From positions 186,001-250,000 of the forward strand of contig JAMAHW010000023.1 in the NCBI GenBank assembly GCA_023627715.1: DNA of 64,000 nucleotides, read 5' to 3'. The position numbers and the translations under genes were made by a program. Positions 1 to 9,867 of the stretch are shown in pieces; position 1 is the stretch's first letter, and every line of letters begins with the position of its first letter. This DNA is from Periconia sp. R9002 (taxonomy: Eukaryota; Ascomycota; Dothideomycetes; Pleosporales; Periconiaceae). The notes beneath the pieces are model-generated. The model saw only the letters and a list, made by a program, of their open reading frames with translations. It searched no databases and was not told the origin of the DNA.

Positions 1-1017
1 AAGCGAGATGAGGCTTGTCACGCATTCCGACAGACCGCTCGCCTTCCGTAAACGAGATGTGTGACATGGTATAAAAATAAAGCATCTGTGAGAGGAAATT
101 TATTGGAACCGATCATCTGCGAAACGCATCGTCTTTATCTCCTTCTGTAAGTTGCGATATCCTCCATTTGAATGTTCGGGGGCGGACGCTACCAATGATT
201 CAAGACGCCCCTTCGTTGGTTTTGCGAACACTGCCGCCGTAATCCATCATAATCCAATTTCAACCCTTAGGAATCAGTGCCCCTCTAATCAGACTTCTCC
301 ATGCCCATATCATTGCTGGGAATACCGGCCTCCAGTTTAAACGGCGCTCTGAGATGCTCTAACAACTACGACGTTAAGTCGGCATGCGCCAACATGAGTC
401 CATCTCACGCTTATATGCTCCCCACCACTCAACTCTTGTCCCTGAAGCACTCAGCTAGAATATCAAAGAAAAGGGTATCAATTGCGAGCCCGCACCACTA
501 CTCTCACTCTCAAAAACAACGTCGTGTAGCGTCACTACTTGGCTTGCAAAAGGAACCAAATCATCCGTATAAAAACGGTCCATAGCGCAGTCGTTACATT
601 TATTGATTACTTGCAGTATCAGCATTAAGTGAACTGTCACAATGACGCCCTCGGCCACGACGCGCACATGGGTACTTCTTAAGAGAATCAAATATTGAAC
701 CCAACAAGAGAATTCGGCGGACTAATCAGCTCTATGTAAATAAGCCATTCATATGTATGGTAATCGATAAGTCGGCGAAGAGCGTTTCTTTCAAAGGCTG
801 CGGGTACGTTCTGGCCCAATCTGAGTGGACTCAGAAGCGATCACAAGACAAAGAGAGGCAAGCTTGCAAACAGCGATCCATGCGCCTTCTACAATTCTTT
901 TCTCTTTGTCAACCTTATAAAAGAATATGCAAAAGTGGCAAAGTTGGGGTCGTCTATATAATTCTCGACTTTCGCAGTTGATGTTCTCGGTCCTCAGCGA
1001 GAGAGCAACGATCAACG
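1..1017. other. Left-end non-coding stretch
   Basis: Several open frames under 100 codons lie here on both strands, but none shows a recognisable domain, a convincing splice partner or a continuation. I see no RNA gene or repeat. The last 100 bases are the likely promoter and leader of the F-box gene that follows. Confidence 0.5.
916..922 (+). promoter_or_regulatory. TATA-box-like element of the first F-box gene
   Basis: A TATAAAA heptamer lies 96 bases upstream of the ATG at 1018. The spacing suits a short leader. The match is to a consensus only; no transcription start is known. Confidence 0.35.
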
Positions 1018-2622
1018 ATGACGCCACCTCAATCAGAAACCAACTGTCCCCCAGACATCTCCGGTATGTCATTGGAGGAAACACCCTTCATTACACGTCT
1101 CCCCCAAGAGATGTTCGACGCCATCATGTTCTACGTTAAAATCGACCGTGCCGATATTTCTAGCCTCTCCAGAACCTGCAAAAAACTTCGATCACTCACC
1201 ATCCATCTCGTGTTCGAAGATGTTACTATGCTTTGGACGAGTACCGCGAAGTATAATCATTACCTGCATGGAGACAGGCAGAAGTTGTTTGATCTCCGAA
1301 AACGTAATGCTCGGGTTACAAAGATAGAAAGCGATGAAGAGTGTCCAAGGCTTGACTTGCTATTTCGTTCGATTTTGGAGAATCCCGAATACGGCAAATT
1401 AGTTCGGGAAATCAATTTACAAGCCTTTCGGTACGACAGATTCGGAGACCGTTCTCAAAAAACTCGAGTGCCTCAAAAACCTCGATTGCCTTCTCCCCCT
1501 GAAGGCGAAAATCGTGCCTTGATTGAGGCGGCGTTGCAACGCACTGGGTTAAATCAGACAAGTTCGGCAGAAGAGTGGCGCATAAACCTAAACAACAACG
1601 AAGTTGATAGCATTGTTAGCATGCTTATTCTCCTCTGTCCTAACATCACCAGTTTAACAGTTGGACTCGATCTATACTACAACAATTGGACTCTGGATTT
1701 TATAATTCAAGAGTGCGTTTTCCAAAGGGAGCTAACAGGACGCATCTCCCGGTTTCAAAGCCTTGAATACATTGATATCGGTGGTTTTATAGAGGGCGAA
1801 GTATATCAAATGCTTCTCACCATGCCAACCCTAAGTCAGACATGTTACCTCTCGATATTTTACCTTCCCAATCTTAAAACTATCAATCTTCCTATTCATA
1901 GGGGGAAACTAGTAGACGGTCTGGTGCCTCCTGCGGCATGGCCAAGAGATCCTCCTTCATCAGTGCCATCTCTACAATATCTTAACCTGTTCTCCTCTAC
2001 TTTAATTCCTCGTCAATTACTCAGCATTGCAGAGCATGTACCACAAATCACGCGTTTCGAGTACGAATGGACAAGATTTTCCTTCGATTACCTTGGAAAA
2101 GATATTCAACACCGGCAAATCGGAGTTCTGAATTCTGCACTCATGTGCATGAAAGACTCTCTCAAGCATTTCAAGTTGTCTATCTGGGAAGAATTCCAAG
2201 GCGACGAGGACTTCGAACCGGGAACCGTTGCGCCATATGATTACATTGCAGGGTACTGTTCTCTGGAAGGATTATACAGGCTGGAAACAGTAACTATTCC
2301 CACCTGCGCACTTCTTGGGTGGTATGGTAATCCTGGTCTTGCAAATGTCCTACCAAAGAACATCGTCACCGTCTGTCTCACAGACGATCTAGAAGATTTT
2401 GACACGTATGACAGGAATGAGGGAAATCTTACTCCCATTATACGGGAATTCTTAATAGAAGGGAATTTGAGAGAAGCTTTCCCGCGGCTAGAGGAATTAA
2501 GTCTTCAGTACGAAATTTGGACCAGAAAGAATGCGATGGTTGCTCTGCTGGGGGGGCATGGTCTGAAATGTCAGATTATTGCAGCGATAAAACTTTTCAA
2601 TGACCAGCCATATTTGGACTAG
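1018..2622 (+). CDS. F-box protein with leucine-rich C-terminal region
   Basis: Single exon of 534 residues. Residues about 25-70 match an F-box: a Leu-Pro-x-Glu-hydrophobic start (RLPQEMFDAIM), then a spaced Ser-Leu-Ser-x-Thr-Cys-Lys-x-Leu-Arg block. The remainder has irregular leucine/isoleucine-rich segments such as LQYLNLFSS and LEELSLQYE, typical of the poorly conserved LRR region of fungal F-box proteins. By family, the F-box binds Skp1 in an SCF ubiquitin ligase and the C-terminal part picks substrates; the substrate cannot be told. The ATG at 1018 is the first in frame; a second Met at codon 16 would also keep the F-box. The stop codon is followed by an imperfect duplicate of the gene's own last 50 bases, so the C-terminus may have been altered. 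Such genes are expanded and variable in filamentous ascomycetes. Confidence 0.75.
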   Translation: MTPPQSETNCPPDISGMSLEETPFITRLPQEMFDAIMFYVKIDRADISSLSRTCKKLRSLTIHLVFEDVTMLWTSTAKYNHYLHGDRQKLFDLRKRNARVTKIESDEECPRLDLLFRSILENPEYGKLVREINLQAFRYDRFGDRSQKTRVPQKPRLPSPPEGENRALIEAALQRTGLNQTSSAEEWRINLNNNEVDSIVSMLILLCPNITSLTVGLDLYYNNWTLDFIIQECVFQRELTGRISRFQSLEYIDIGGFIEGEVYQMLLTMPTLSQTCYLSIFYLPNLKTINLPIHRGKLVDGLVPPAAWPRDPPSSVPSLQYLNLFSSTLIPRQLLSIAEHVPQITRFEYEWTRFSFDYLGKDIQHRQIGVLNSALMCMKDSLKHFKLSIWEEFQGDEDFEPGTVAPYDYIAGYCSLEGLYRLETVTIPTCALLGWYGNPGLANVLPKNIVTVCLTDDLEDFDTYDRNEGNLTPIIREFLIEGNLREAFPRLEELSLQYEIWTRKNAMVALLGGHGLKCQIIAAIKLFNDQPYLD

Positions 2623-2676
2623 AAAGGATGAGATTGTTGCTCTGCTAAGGGGGGCATGGTCTGAAATGTTGGATTA
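2534..2676 (+). repeat. Tandem imperfect duplication at the F-box gene 3' end
   Basis: About 46 bases near the end of the gene (around 2534-2580) recur just after the stop codon (around 2628-2675). The shared core reads GTTGCTCTGCT, then a G-run, then GGGGCATGGTCTGAAATGT and GATTATT, with a few substitutions. The unit length, about 95 bases, spans the stop codon. Confidence 0.7.
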
Positions 2677-2988
2677 TTCCAATTTCCCTTGCTGGCCATT
2701 GTAATCAAGGATCTATCGTCGCATAGATCTAATGGCTCAAGTTATGGCCGGCAATGCTTCACAAAACTTCCAGGCCATAAGGTACATTTTAATCGCTCCT
2801 TGTACGTTATGTAAAGTATACGTTGTATTGTATTGCTCTATTCTAGATTCATTCTTCCTCTCTTCATCAAAATACCATTTTTCATCTTTAACTAAACGAA
2901 GCCAGAATTGGAGCCACCAAGGAAACAGGAAGATTCAAAGTATATTCTACTACAGAGGTTTCGAAATGGAAATGTTTCATATTTCTCC
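2623..2988. other. Intergenic between F-box gene and the convergent 3-4 kb gene
   Basis: It holds the second copy of the duplicated F-box tail in its first 55 bases. The rest is unremarkable AT-rich sequence shared by the 3' ends of two convergent genes. Confidence 0.5.
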
Positions 2989-3981
2989 CTACTCTCCACA
3001 CTGATACTTGATAGATGATGAGTTTATCGTAAAATCTGCCAGAGAGAACGATTGGTCAAATTCATCGTCTTCTTCAAAGATCGGAGTTATGCCAAGCTTC
3101 TCCACGACTTGTTGGCAGCCGAAACCAAAAGCGATACCTTCGTCAGGTGAGGTAGTGCAAGGGTTTTTGACCCTGATTTTTCCCTGGTCATTTTTTATGA
3201 CCGTAACAACATGCCCGTTTTGGAGTGCGGCCAGGCTCTGCTCTCCTCCGTGCTTAGCAAAGAACATCATTAATGCTATTTGCTCGCCCTAGTAGGATTG
3301 ATTAATTCATGTATAGCATTAGACTTAAGGTAACTTACGCAGGCTGCTCCTTTTATGACGAGGGTTTACTAAATCTAGCTCGGGGATAGTACCGTGTGCG
3401 GATCTCCTTAAATCGTTCTGACATTCCGCCCAAGTATTGTATAGGCTAATTTGTTAGCGCTTGATTCTAAAATTTCCAACTCACATTCACTATGATATAA
3501 GATAGATGTATACTACTTACGGATGGTGTTGATTCTTTTTCGCCAAGCTGTCCAGGAAACTCGGACACTTTCGCATCGAGCTCGCTAAGTATATGTCGTG
3601 CTCGACTGCGAGCGCAGTCATAACTCCTGGCATTGTGCCATCCTGGTTAGCATCCCAGAGATCATCCCTATGTCGCGGGTACAAAGTTAGCTAAATATAA
3701 CTAAACTGGTTCCAGTCCATGATCCGTATTTCAAGACGCCACAGGATTTCTATACCAAATAACTCCGTACTCAAGGGTCTAACATACATTTGTTCGAATG
3801 CTTCCCTCGCCACTTGAGCGAGTTTGCCCTCATCAGCTTCCAACACATCTTCCCAAGCGCGATGTTCGAAGCTCAACTTCGAAATACACACCCTCGGCTC
3901 CACTTGGACTGTGATCCTAGTAATCCTGTCGGCGCATGACACCTTCTCCACGTCCAAATGGAAACGAGACGAATTTGCCAT
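2989..3981 (-). CDS. Four-exon hypothetical protein, probably frameshifted; possible deaminase-like fold
   Basis: Exons, reading on the minus strand, are 3981-3707, 3667-3521, 3445-3339 and 3288 (or 3275)-2989. Phases match at the first two junctions (39- and 75-base introns; the first is unusually short). The product has a block VEHDIYLASSMRK (exon 2) and a C-terminal NPC..GFGC segment. With the acceptor at 3289 (50-base intron 3), exon 4 starts GEQIALMMFFAKH, and the end of exon 3 would give HKGAACGE if one A were absent from the four-A run at 3351-3354. As it stands that join is one base out of frame. Using a later AG (exon 4 from 3275) restores an intact 271-residue frame but deletes the CGE motif. 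A His..Cys-Gly-Glu motif followed by a Pro-Cys is reminiscent of cytidine-deaminase-fold proteins, but the classical PCxxC spacing is absent, so this is a weak inference. Function unknown. Confidence 0.55.
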
Positions 3982-6161
3982 GCCAGCAGCAAATTAAAAA
4001 AAACGATCAACGTTTTCGTAGAAAGGAATGATTTAGAATGAACAGTTGCTGACACTTTGAAAAGGGACACTGCTGGCCATATCTATGGTCTGTAGAGCTA
4101 TGGGCTTGTACTGAACGTGCTTGACATTTACAGCCACCGAACAGTAATGCCATACAAACTTTTGTGGCCAGAAATGACTGGAGATTCTGCCATTGTATTG
4201 CTGTTTCCAGAGCTAAGACTTTGATTTGCTTGTTGCATCCAATATGCTTGGCCACGAGAGTTTGGGCAGAAAACCCACAAACAAGGGAACAAGTCATGTA
4301 TCATACCCATGCGCTCCTCTATGGAATGACTGTATCAAATTCATACGATGACGAGCAATGTTGTAGTGCATACATCGATGTCTTACACGCCCCTGATCCG
4401 CCTTATACATCTCATGTTTCCCAACTCTTGAGCAGCAGAAAAGCACTGCCAATCCCTTCGCTCTAGACTACCTTCTGCACGATTATCATAGAACTTTTAT
4501 TTATAACCCACTCCGACTCAGGTCCTGACGATAGGCCTACATGCTCTCGTGGAGTGCGCTGTTTTGTGCGCCCGCCACAAGAAAGGCCGAAACAGAGTGT
4601 CTTAGGCCACGAAATTACTCATGCAATTCAATCAGCCATTTTAAAATGCTTTCCTATTTGATGGTAGGCAGCTATTGCTTCTATTTCTCCTAAACTATAA
4701 GTGCGGACGGTGCACCGTGCACAATCTGTTTGCGAGAATTAAGGCGGCGCTATGAGACAAGGACGTGCGCAGAACTTATACATTCAGAAATAACTTTATG
4801 TCTAGATGATTTGAATTCAAAACAATCGAATATTAATCTTCATGACCCAACAGACGTTGGAACAGAATGATGTGAATCCCTATAGTGATTGATATGTTCG
4901 CTTTTCTTCTGAGCTGAACAGCCATGCGAAATCTCAAGACAATGAATCAATTCGATGTGGCCAAAAACGGAGGTGGACAAAGGAAAACATACTCCTGAAT
5001 CACACATAGACCATCATTCAAGCAACGAACCGCAGCAACGTTTGGCCATTCCTTGTTCGCCTCAGCCATACTCTTGGGGCGTTCGTAGGCTCGTGTTATA
5101 AACGCCCTAAATGTCTCACAAACAAGGGGCTGGAGAACATCGCATCTGCTCTTTATCTAAAGAAGGCGTTGGATGAGATCTGAGGAGCGCGGTGTACGAG
5201 TAGCTATGATTATCTTTTGGCAAAGAAAAAAAGACGATACACACCCAGTAACCTTTTGTCAATGACTGAATGCATGCAGTATGCTGTAGTGCTTACGTTT
5301 TAACGTCGGACTTAACATGAGACTCACAAATCGACATCAGAAAATGAAACAAACTTCGGAACAGCTTGTTCGCACCCTAGCCTGCTTCCCGGGATTTCCG
5401 TGGATCACAACACTTATGGTAACTACTGCTGCGGAGTTCTTGTATTTCCGGTATGGGCATCAGGACTTGCGCATTTTGAATCAAATTTTATAGCAATTTG
5501 GAGTCCAGAACACCCAGCTAGAGTATGCGATTTTTCTTCACCTCACATTTCTCTCCGTTATCCCCACCAGGATACTTTGGGGGGCTCGAAACAACACATA
5601 TTCAATGCAGGTGGTGATATTGAGTCGCACCTGGTTAACCTGGTATACCGCGAGTAATAATAGGTCGCAGTAAAAATTTTCACTGAACCAGCCTGATATG
5701 CTAATGAAAATCTGTTATTCTTCCCGATACAACAACTGGCGTAGCTATTATATAATAGTACTACTTAGCAATGATTGTCTCTGGGGAGGGAATTGTGTAG
5801 TGGCTATAGGATGATAGATTTCCATTTTCACGATACAAAACGAAAATATCAGTAGCCAGTTCGTGAGTCCATATGGGGAATCAATACCGTGAGTAGTTAC
5901 ATTGCTATGCGACGAAATACAACACTTTTTAATTGGGAGCAATTAGTTATGTAACTGAAATGAGACGCTTTATTTAATTTCTGTGTGTACACTGCGCTCC
6001 ACCAAATGCTAAAATAATTTTCTTGGGGCAATAATGACGATTTCTCCAACATCATAACATCTCGAAAACCCTCTTCCACGGGCCAGGTCAAGCGGCCCCG
6101 AAGGACAAAGCCTGGCACAGTCGCATTAAGACAGATCCGCCAATTCCAAAAAACGACAGAG
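3982..6161. other. 2.2 kb without a convincing gene
   Basis: AT-rich sequence. Open frames of 60-100 codons at 4007-4466, 5400-5657 and 5748-6175 show no domains, no paired splice sites and no shared composition with the flanking genes. I see no tRNA, rRNA or tandem repeat. Confidence 0.5.
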
Positions 6162-6389
6162 TTAATTATCCCCAAGACGCCCTTTTAGCGGCTCCTCCGC
6201 GAGGTCGCGTAGGATGTTGCTACCTCGAGCAATGATCTCTGTTTCTAAGCTTCGGCTGTGGCCGCCACCTAAGAAGCCGCAGAGGCCTTCCTCGTCGAGC
6301 TTTTCGACGACGCGAACCACACCGCGAACCACGCTAAACGTGTTACTATCTAATAAAAGGACATACAGCTCGCGCAGCGTCTCCGCCAC
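6162..6389 (-). CDS. Small hypothetical ORF or gene fragment (75 residues)
   Basis: This short frame begins [15 protein letters not shown], contains [20 protein letters not shown] and ends in GRLGDN plus stop. It is more GC-rich and more protein-like (alternating charged and hydrophobic residues, likely helical) than the AT-rich DNA around it. No splice donor could be matched to a continuing exon downstream. It may be a small gene, an exon of a lost gene, or chance. No family recognised. Confidence 0.3.
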   Translation of the reverse strand: MAETLRELYVLLLDSNTFSVVRGVVRVVEKLDEEGLCGFLGGGHSRSLETEIIARGSNILRDLAEEPLKGRLGDN

Positions 6390-7114
6390 GACGATTGCTT
6401 AGCCAAGACCAATTGATCTCGCTAGCTGGGAGCAAGGTGGGAAGTGAGCGGAATGGGCTTTCATTAGGCTTGGGATCAAATATCAATGGGTTTTCAAATC
6501 ATGGTTTACAGATAGGCGATGCATGTAGGGTAGAGTGAGACGGGGTCGGGGAATGAATTGAAAAGCAGATTACCCATGCCGTGACAAAGTACCGCTGCCG
6601 TGATGAAATGGGAACCCTGTGACACGATGCCAAAGGTGACGATTTCCCGGGTTTAAACGCGCTAGCGGAGTAGGTCTGTATGCGGTGGTGTAGGTTGGCC
6701 CAGCTATTGCCTAGTGTGGTGGTGTAAACAAAGCACCCACGGCGACCAAACCCCGGCCAGAGGGTTATCTGAAGAGAGAATTAGAGGTAGGCCTGGACGG
6801 TTTTGGTACTGTACCGTACCATACTTTCTGGGCGCGGTTGCCTGAAGGTGTCCTGATATGTATAAAAGGGAGGGGCGCTGCTAGGAAGTACACCGTACCT
6901 TCTACATCGCTCTGTGACAGTGTTGTTGTCTTCGTATTTCAACGTCACTTCTTCATCCTGCCTCCGCTTCTCACCACACAACATCGCTATTTGATCGCCA
7001 CATCAGCACCGCTTTGACCTGATCAAATCGTCTTCGAATACCATTGTTCTTTATTTATAAATCTCATTTTTTCACGTATTTTTCCTCGGCTGTACATTCG
7101 CAACAACAGTGAAG
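6390..7114. other. Promoter and leader of the HNH-like gene
   Basis: No gene is seen. A TATA-like element lies at 6861-6867, and the last 100 bases before the ATG look like a fungal 5' leader. Confidence 0.45.
6861..6867 (+). promoter_or_regulatory. TATA-box-like element of the HNH-like gene
   Basis: A TATAAAA heptamer followed by GGGAGGGG lies about 250 bases upstream of the ATG at 7115. Consensus match only. Confidence 0.3.
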
Positions 7115-8374
7115 ATGTCTACTGCCTGGATCGACTGCCGCCCAGAGAGCGATGCCGAAGCCTGGACTATGCCGCTCAGCGATGAGCGGAGACAAGTCCT
7201 TGAGGAGTGCGCCGGACGACTTGATCGCGAGCTACGGCCGGAATTTTGGGCGTTTCTCCAGGTTGGCAACCTGGACTCGATTCGCCATCTCTCTGAGAGT
7301 GCCGAGCTCTGGAATCAGTTAAGATCATCCGACACCCTTCTTGGACCCGGCCTTCGGGATACGCTTCTTCTCTGGATGCAGCGACGGACCGAAGGACCGA
7401 TGTGGACCGGCACCAAAACCAGCTCGAATCGCAAGCGCACGTACTCAAAGAAGTTATCCCGCAATGACTCACCCAGCCCTCGATCGCCCAGCTTAAAAAG
7501 CCCAACCACGGAGGTTACCGTGCGGCCTGACGATAAGATCGCCAATGTAAGCAAGCAGAGGGATGGGGATATGTATGTCATTACGAAGATGAGTGCTGTT
7601 GACGCATGCCATATTTACCCATGGTGTGATTTCGAGAAGTCGAGTCGTGTGGACAATTTCTGATTCATCCTGGGTCACTTTTGGCCTGCTGAGAAGGTGA
7701 ACTCCTGGCGCCGCAAGATCTTCCCTAACCACAGCATACGGTACGTTCTTCCAGGTACAAAGTAGATCCAGATACCACGTTTTGTAATGTTTTGAGAGAT
7801 TCATCACTCACTGTATCACCCCTGGTTGAGTTAAGCTGACTTTGTACCCGCGAATTTTAGGTCAGGAAAAGAGACGGTCAAGAACATGGCCACCTTCACG
7901 GCGACTGTCCATCGATTTCACAGCAACGGTGCTTTCGCGTTGCGGCCTGTACGAAAATCAGCCGACAACACCCAACTCGAGCTCGAGTTCCACTGGCTGA
8001 AGAGACAGAACCGTGAAAAAACAGACCGCATAGATATCATGGAACCACCTCCTTCCTCTCGCGACCTCAAGTTATCCGGAACTGGGGAATTCCTCTGTCG
8101 ATGGGACGGCGGCCAGCCGACTCAACTTTCCAGCGGCTACAGGTTCACTATGGTGACGGACGACTGCGAAAACAAACCCCTTCCAGACACCGACCTGCTA
8201 GAGCTCCAGTGGCATCTTCAACGCATCTTCGCCATGTCAGGTGCGGCGGGATGGAACGATGACGATGATGTGTATCCTCCCCGTCTACTGCTCAGTGACT
8301 ACAACGAGGACCATCGCGGGAGTTTGAGTCCATCGAACGGGTCGAACGACAATGGGAACGGTTGGTACTCATAG
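7115..8374 (+). pseudogene. HNH-endonuclease-like gene with one in-frame TGA
   Basis: Two exons, 7115-7740 and 7861-8374, joined across a 120-base intron with matching phase (CG|G). The product would be about 379 residues and matches the fungal HNH-nuclease-domain family by layout: a polar N-terminal region, RDGDMYVIT, then HIYPW (first catalytic-type His), the ..NF-x-FILGHFWPAEKVNSW helix, KNMATFTATVH (Asn and second His positions), and the tail GAFALRPV..LELEFHWLK. The codon after NF, at 7661-7663, is TGA; homologues as I recall them have Trp there, so a TGG to TGA change is likely. Coding quality continues unbroken past it to the end. The RDG..C cysteine seen in many members is replaced here. 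It is probably a young pseudogene; a sequencing error or readthrough is possible. Members of this family are accessory, variable genes of unknown role. Confidence 0.75.
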
Positions 8375-8658
8375 TAGAAAAGTCAGTTAATTCAAGAGGT
8401 TAACCGTTACAGTGTGTTTATCAGCATCTCATGATGGCCTCCGACGCTATGTCTCGGTAATAAACATCCCGGGCATAACGCCAGCACGCGAGGATGTGGG
8501 GTAGCTAGGGGAAACCTTATGTGAACCTGACCTGTATCATCTTGCATAAACGTCCGTCTTGTTTGATTACACACTATTGCCATGTAAACAATGCATATTC
8601 GTGTCGGACGCGATCTGTTAATCAAACCCGCCCACGGATCGCAAAATAACTAATCAAA
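8375..8658. other. Intergenic between HNH-like pseudogene and SDR gene
   Basis: Short spacer with nothing recognised; it must contain the SDR promoter. Confidence 0.4.
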
Positions 8659-9696
8659 ATGGCTCTCTTCGAACCGACCCTTGCGGACCTAAAAACCCTC
8701 TCCACGACCTCCAAAACAATCCTAATCACAGGTTCGCTTTACCCCACACTGCTAACAACCCCGACCACCCACTCCCCGCTCTAACCTAACCCTCTACTAA
8801 AAAACAAGAATACAGGCTCCTCCTCAGGCATCGGCCTCGCAACCGCGACGCTCCTCTCCACCCTCAATCCCCAACACAAACTCATCCTTCTAGACCTGCA
8901 ACCCCCACCGCCAACCCTCACACACCCGGCATCCAACCTCCTGCACCACACCTGCGACATAACCTCATGGACCGCGCAACGTGACGCCTTCGCTGACGGA
9001 GTCGAAAAGTTCGGCCGCATCGACTACGTCTTCGCAAATGCCGGCATCTCCGAGTCCGGAGACCAATTCTTCACAGACAAGCTCGATGTGCAAGGCCAGC
9101 TAGCGGCGCCGGATGGGAAGGTGTTGAGGGTGGATCTGGACAGCGTGGTGATGACGGTCAAGCTAGCTATATACCATCTACGCCGGGGTGAAGGAGGGGG
9201 GATCGTTCTGACAGCCAGTCTGGCGGGGTATCTGGGGACCGCGGGGATGCATTTGTATTCCACGGCGAAGCATGGGGTGGTGGGGTTGATGCGTGCGCTA
9301 AAGCATGAGTGTAGGGCGCTGGGGATTGCGCTTAATGTTGTTGCGCCCGCGGTGACGGCGACGCCGTTGATTCTGGCGACTGAGGGGTCGCGGATGAGTA
9401 AAATTGGTGAGGGTGTGGAGAGGGCCCACGAGCATGCGAGGGCGTTGAGGAAGGCGGGTGTCACGGTGAATCGGGTAGAGAGTGTGGCGTTGGCGGTGTG
9501 TTGGTTGTGGGAGCAAGGGTTGGGTGCGAGTGGGATGGGGGTTCTTGTTCAGAATGATAGGTTTGTGGATTTGGAGAGGGGGTTGGTGAAGAGTAGGGGC
9601 GTGTGGATGGGGAGGGAGGCATTAGAAGATTTTCGGGCGGGTAGTAGGGCAGATGCTTTTCAAGGGGAGCAGAAGGAGGGGAAGCCAAAGCTATGA
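8659..9696 (+). CDS. Short-chain dehydrogenase/reductase (SDR)
   Basis: Exons 8659-8731 and 8816-9696 (84-base intron, splitting a glycine codon) give 317 residues. The classical SDR signatures are present: TGSSSGIG for NAD(P) binding at the exon junction, a CDIT motif, NAG (FANAGIS), an active-site Ser in TASLAGYLG, and YSTAK (catalytic Tyr and Lys). An acidic residue after the second beta strand (LLDLQ) suggests NAD rather than NADP. The substrate is unknown; the overall layout resembles 15-hydroxyprostaglandin-dehydrogenase-like fungal SDRs. The exon 1 start is set by the ATG 73 bases before the intron. Base use shifts from C-rich codons in the first third to G-rich codons in the rest, which is odd within one gene. 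The last 170 bases of coding sequence and the following 120 bases are duplicated at 11418-11683. Confidence 0.85.
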
Positions 9697-9821
9697 ACGA
9701 GGATGAGAGGTCGTTTGGAAATTTGTTATTTAAGTGTCCTGCCTCCATTTATTTACATTTCTAATCTATGTGCAGCCAAACCAGTACTCCTGTGTGTATG
9801 CTCATGAAACTTCCATGGAAG
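9527..9821 (+). repeat. Segmental duplication, copy A (SDR 3' end plus downstream)
   Basis: This block covers the SDR C-terminal codons and about 125 bases of downstream sequence ending CTTCCATGGAAG. It is highly similar to 11418-11683. It is the intact, coding copy. Confidence 0.85.
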
Positions 9822-9867
9822 AATGCCTAGTAAGCGCGTGCTGTTGACACGCGCTTACTAGGCATTC
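9821..9867. repeat. Perfect 20-bp inverted repeat with 7-base loop
   Basis: The arm at 9821-9840 (GAATGCCTAGTAAGCGCGTG) is the exact reverse complement of 9848-9867, separated by CTGTTGA. The hairpin begins at the last base of duplication copy A, so it marks the junction with the inserted segment. It could be a very small palindromic element, a junction scar or an RNA hairpin. Confidence 0.95.
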
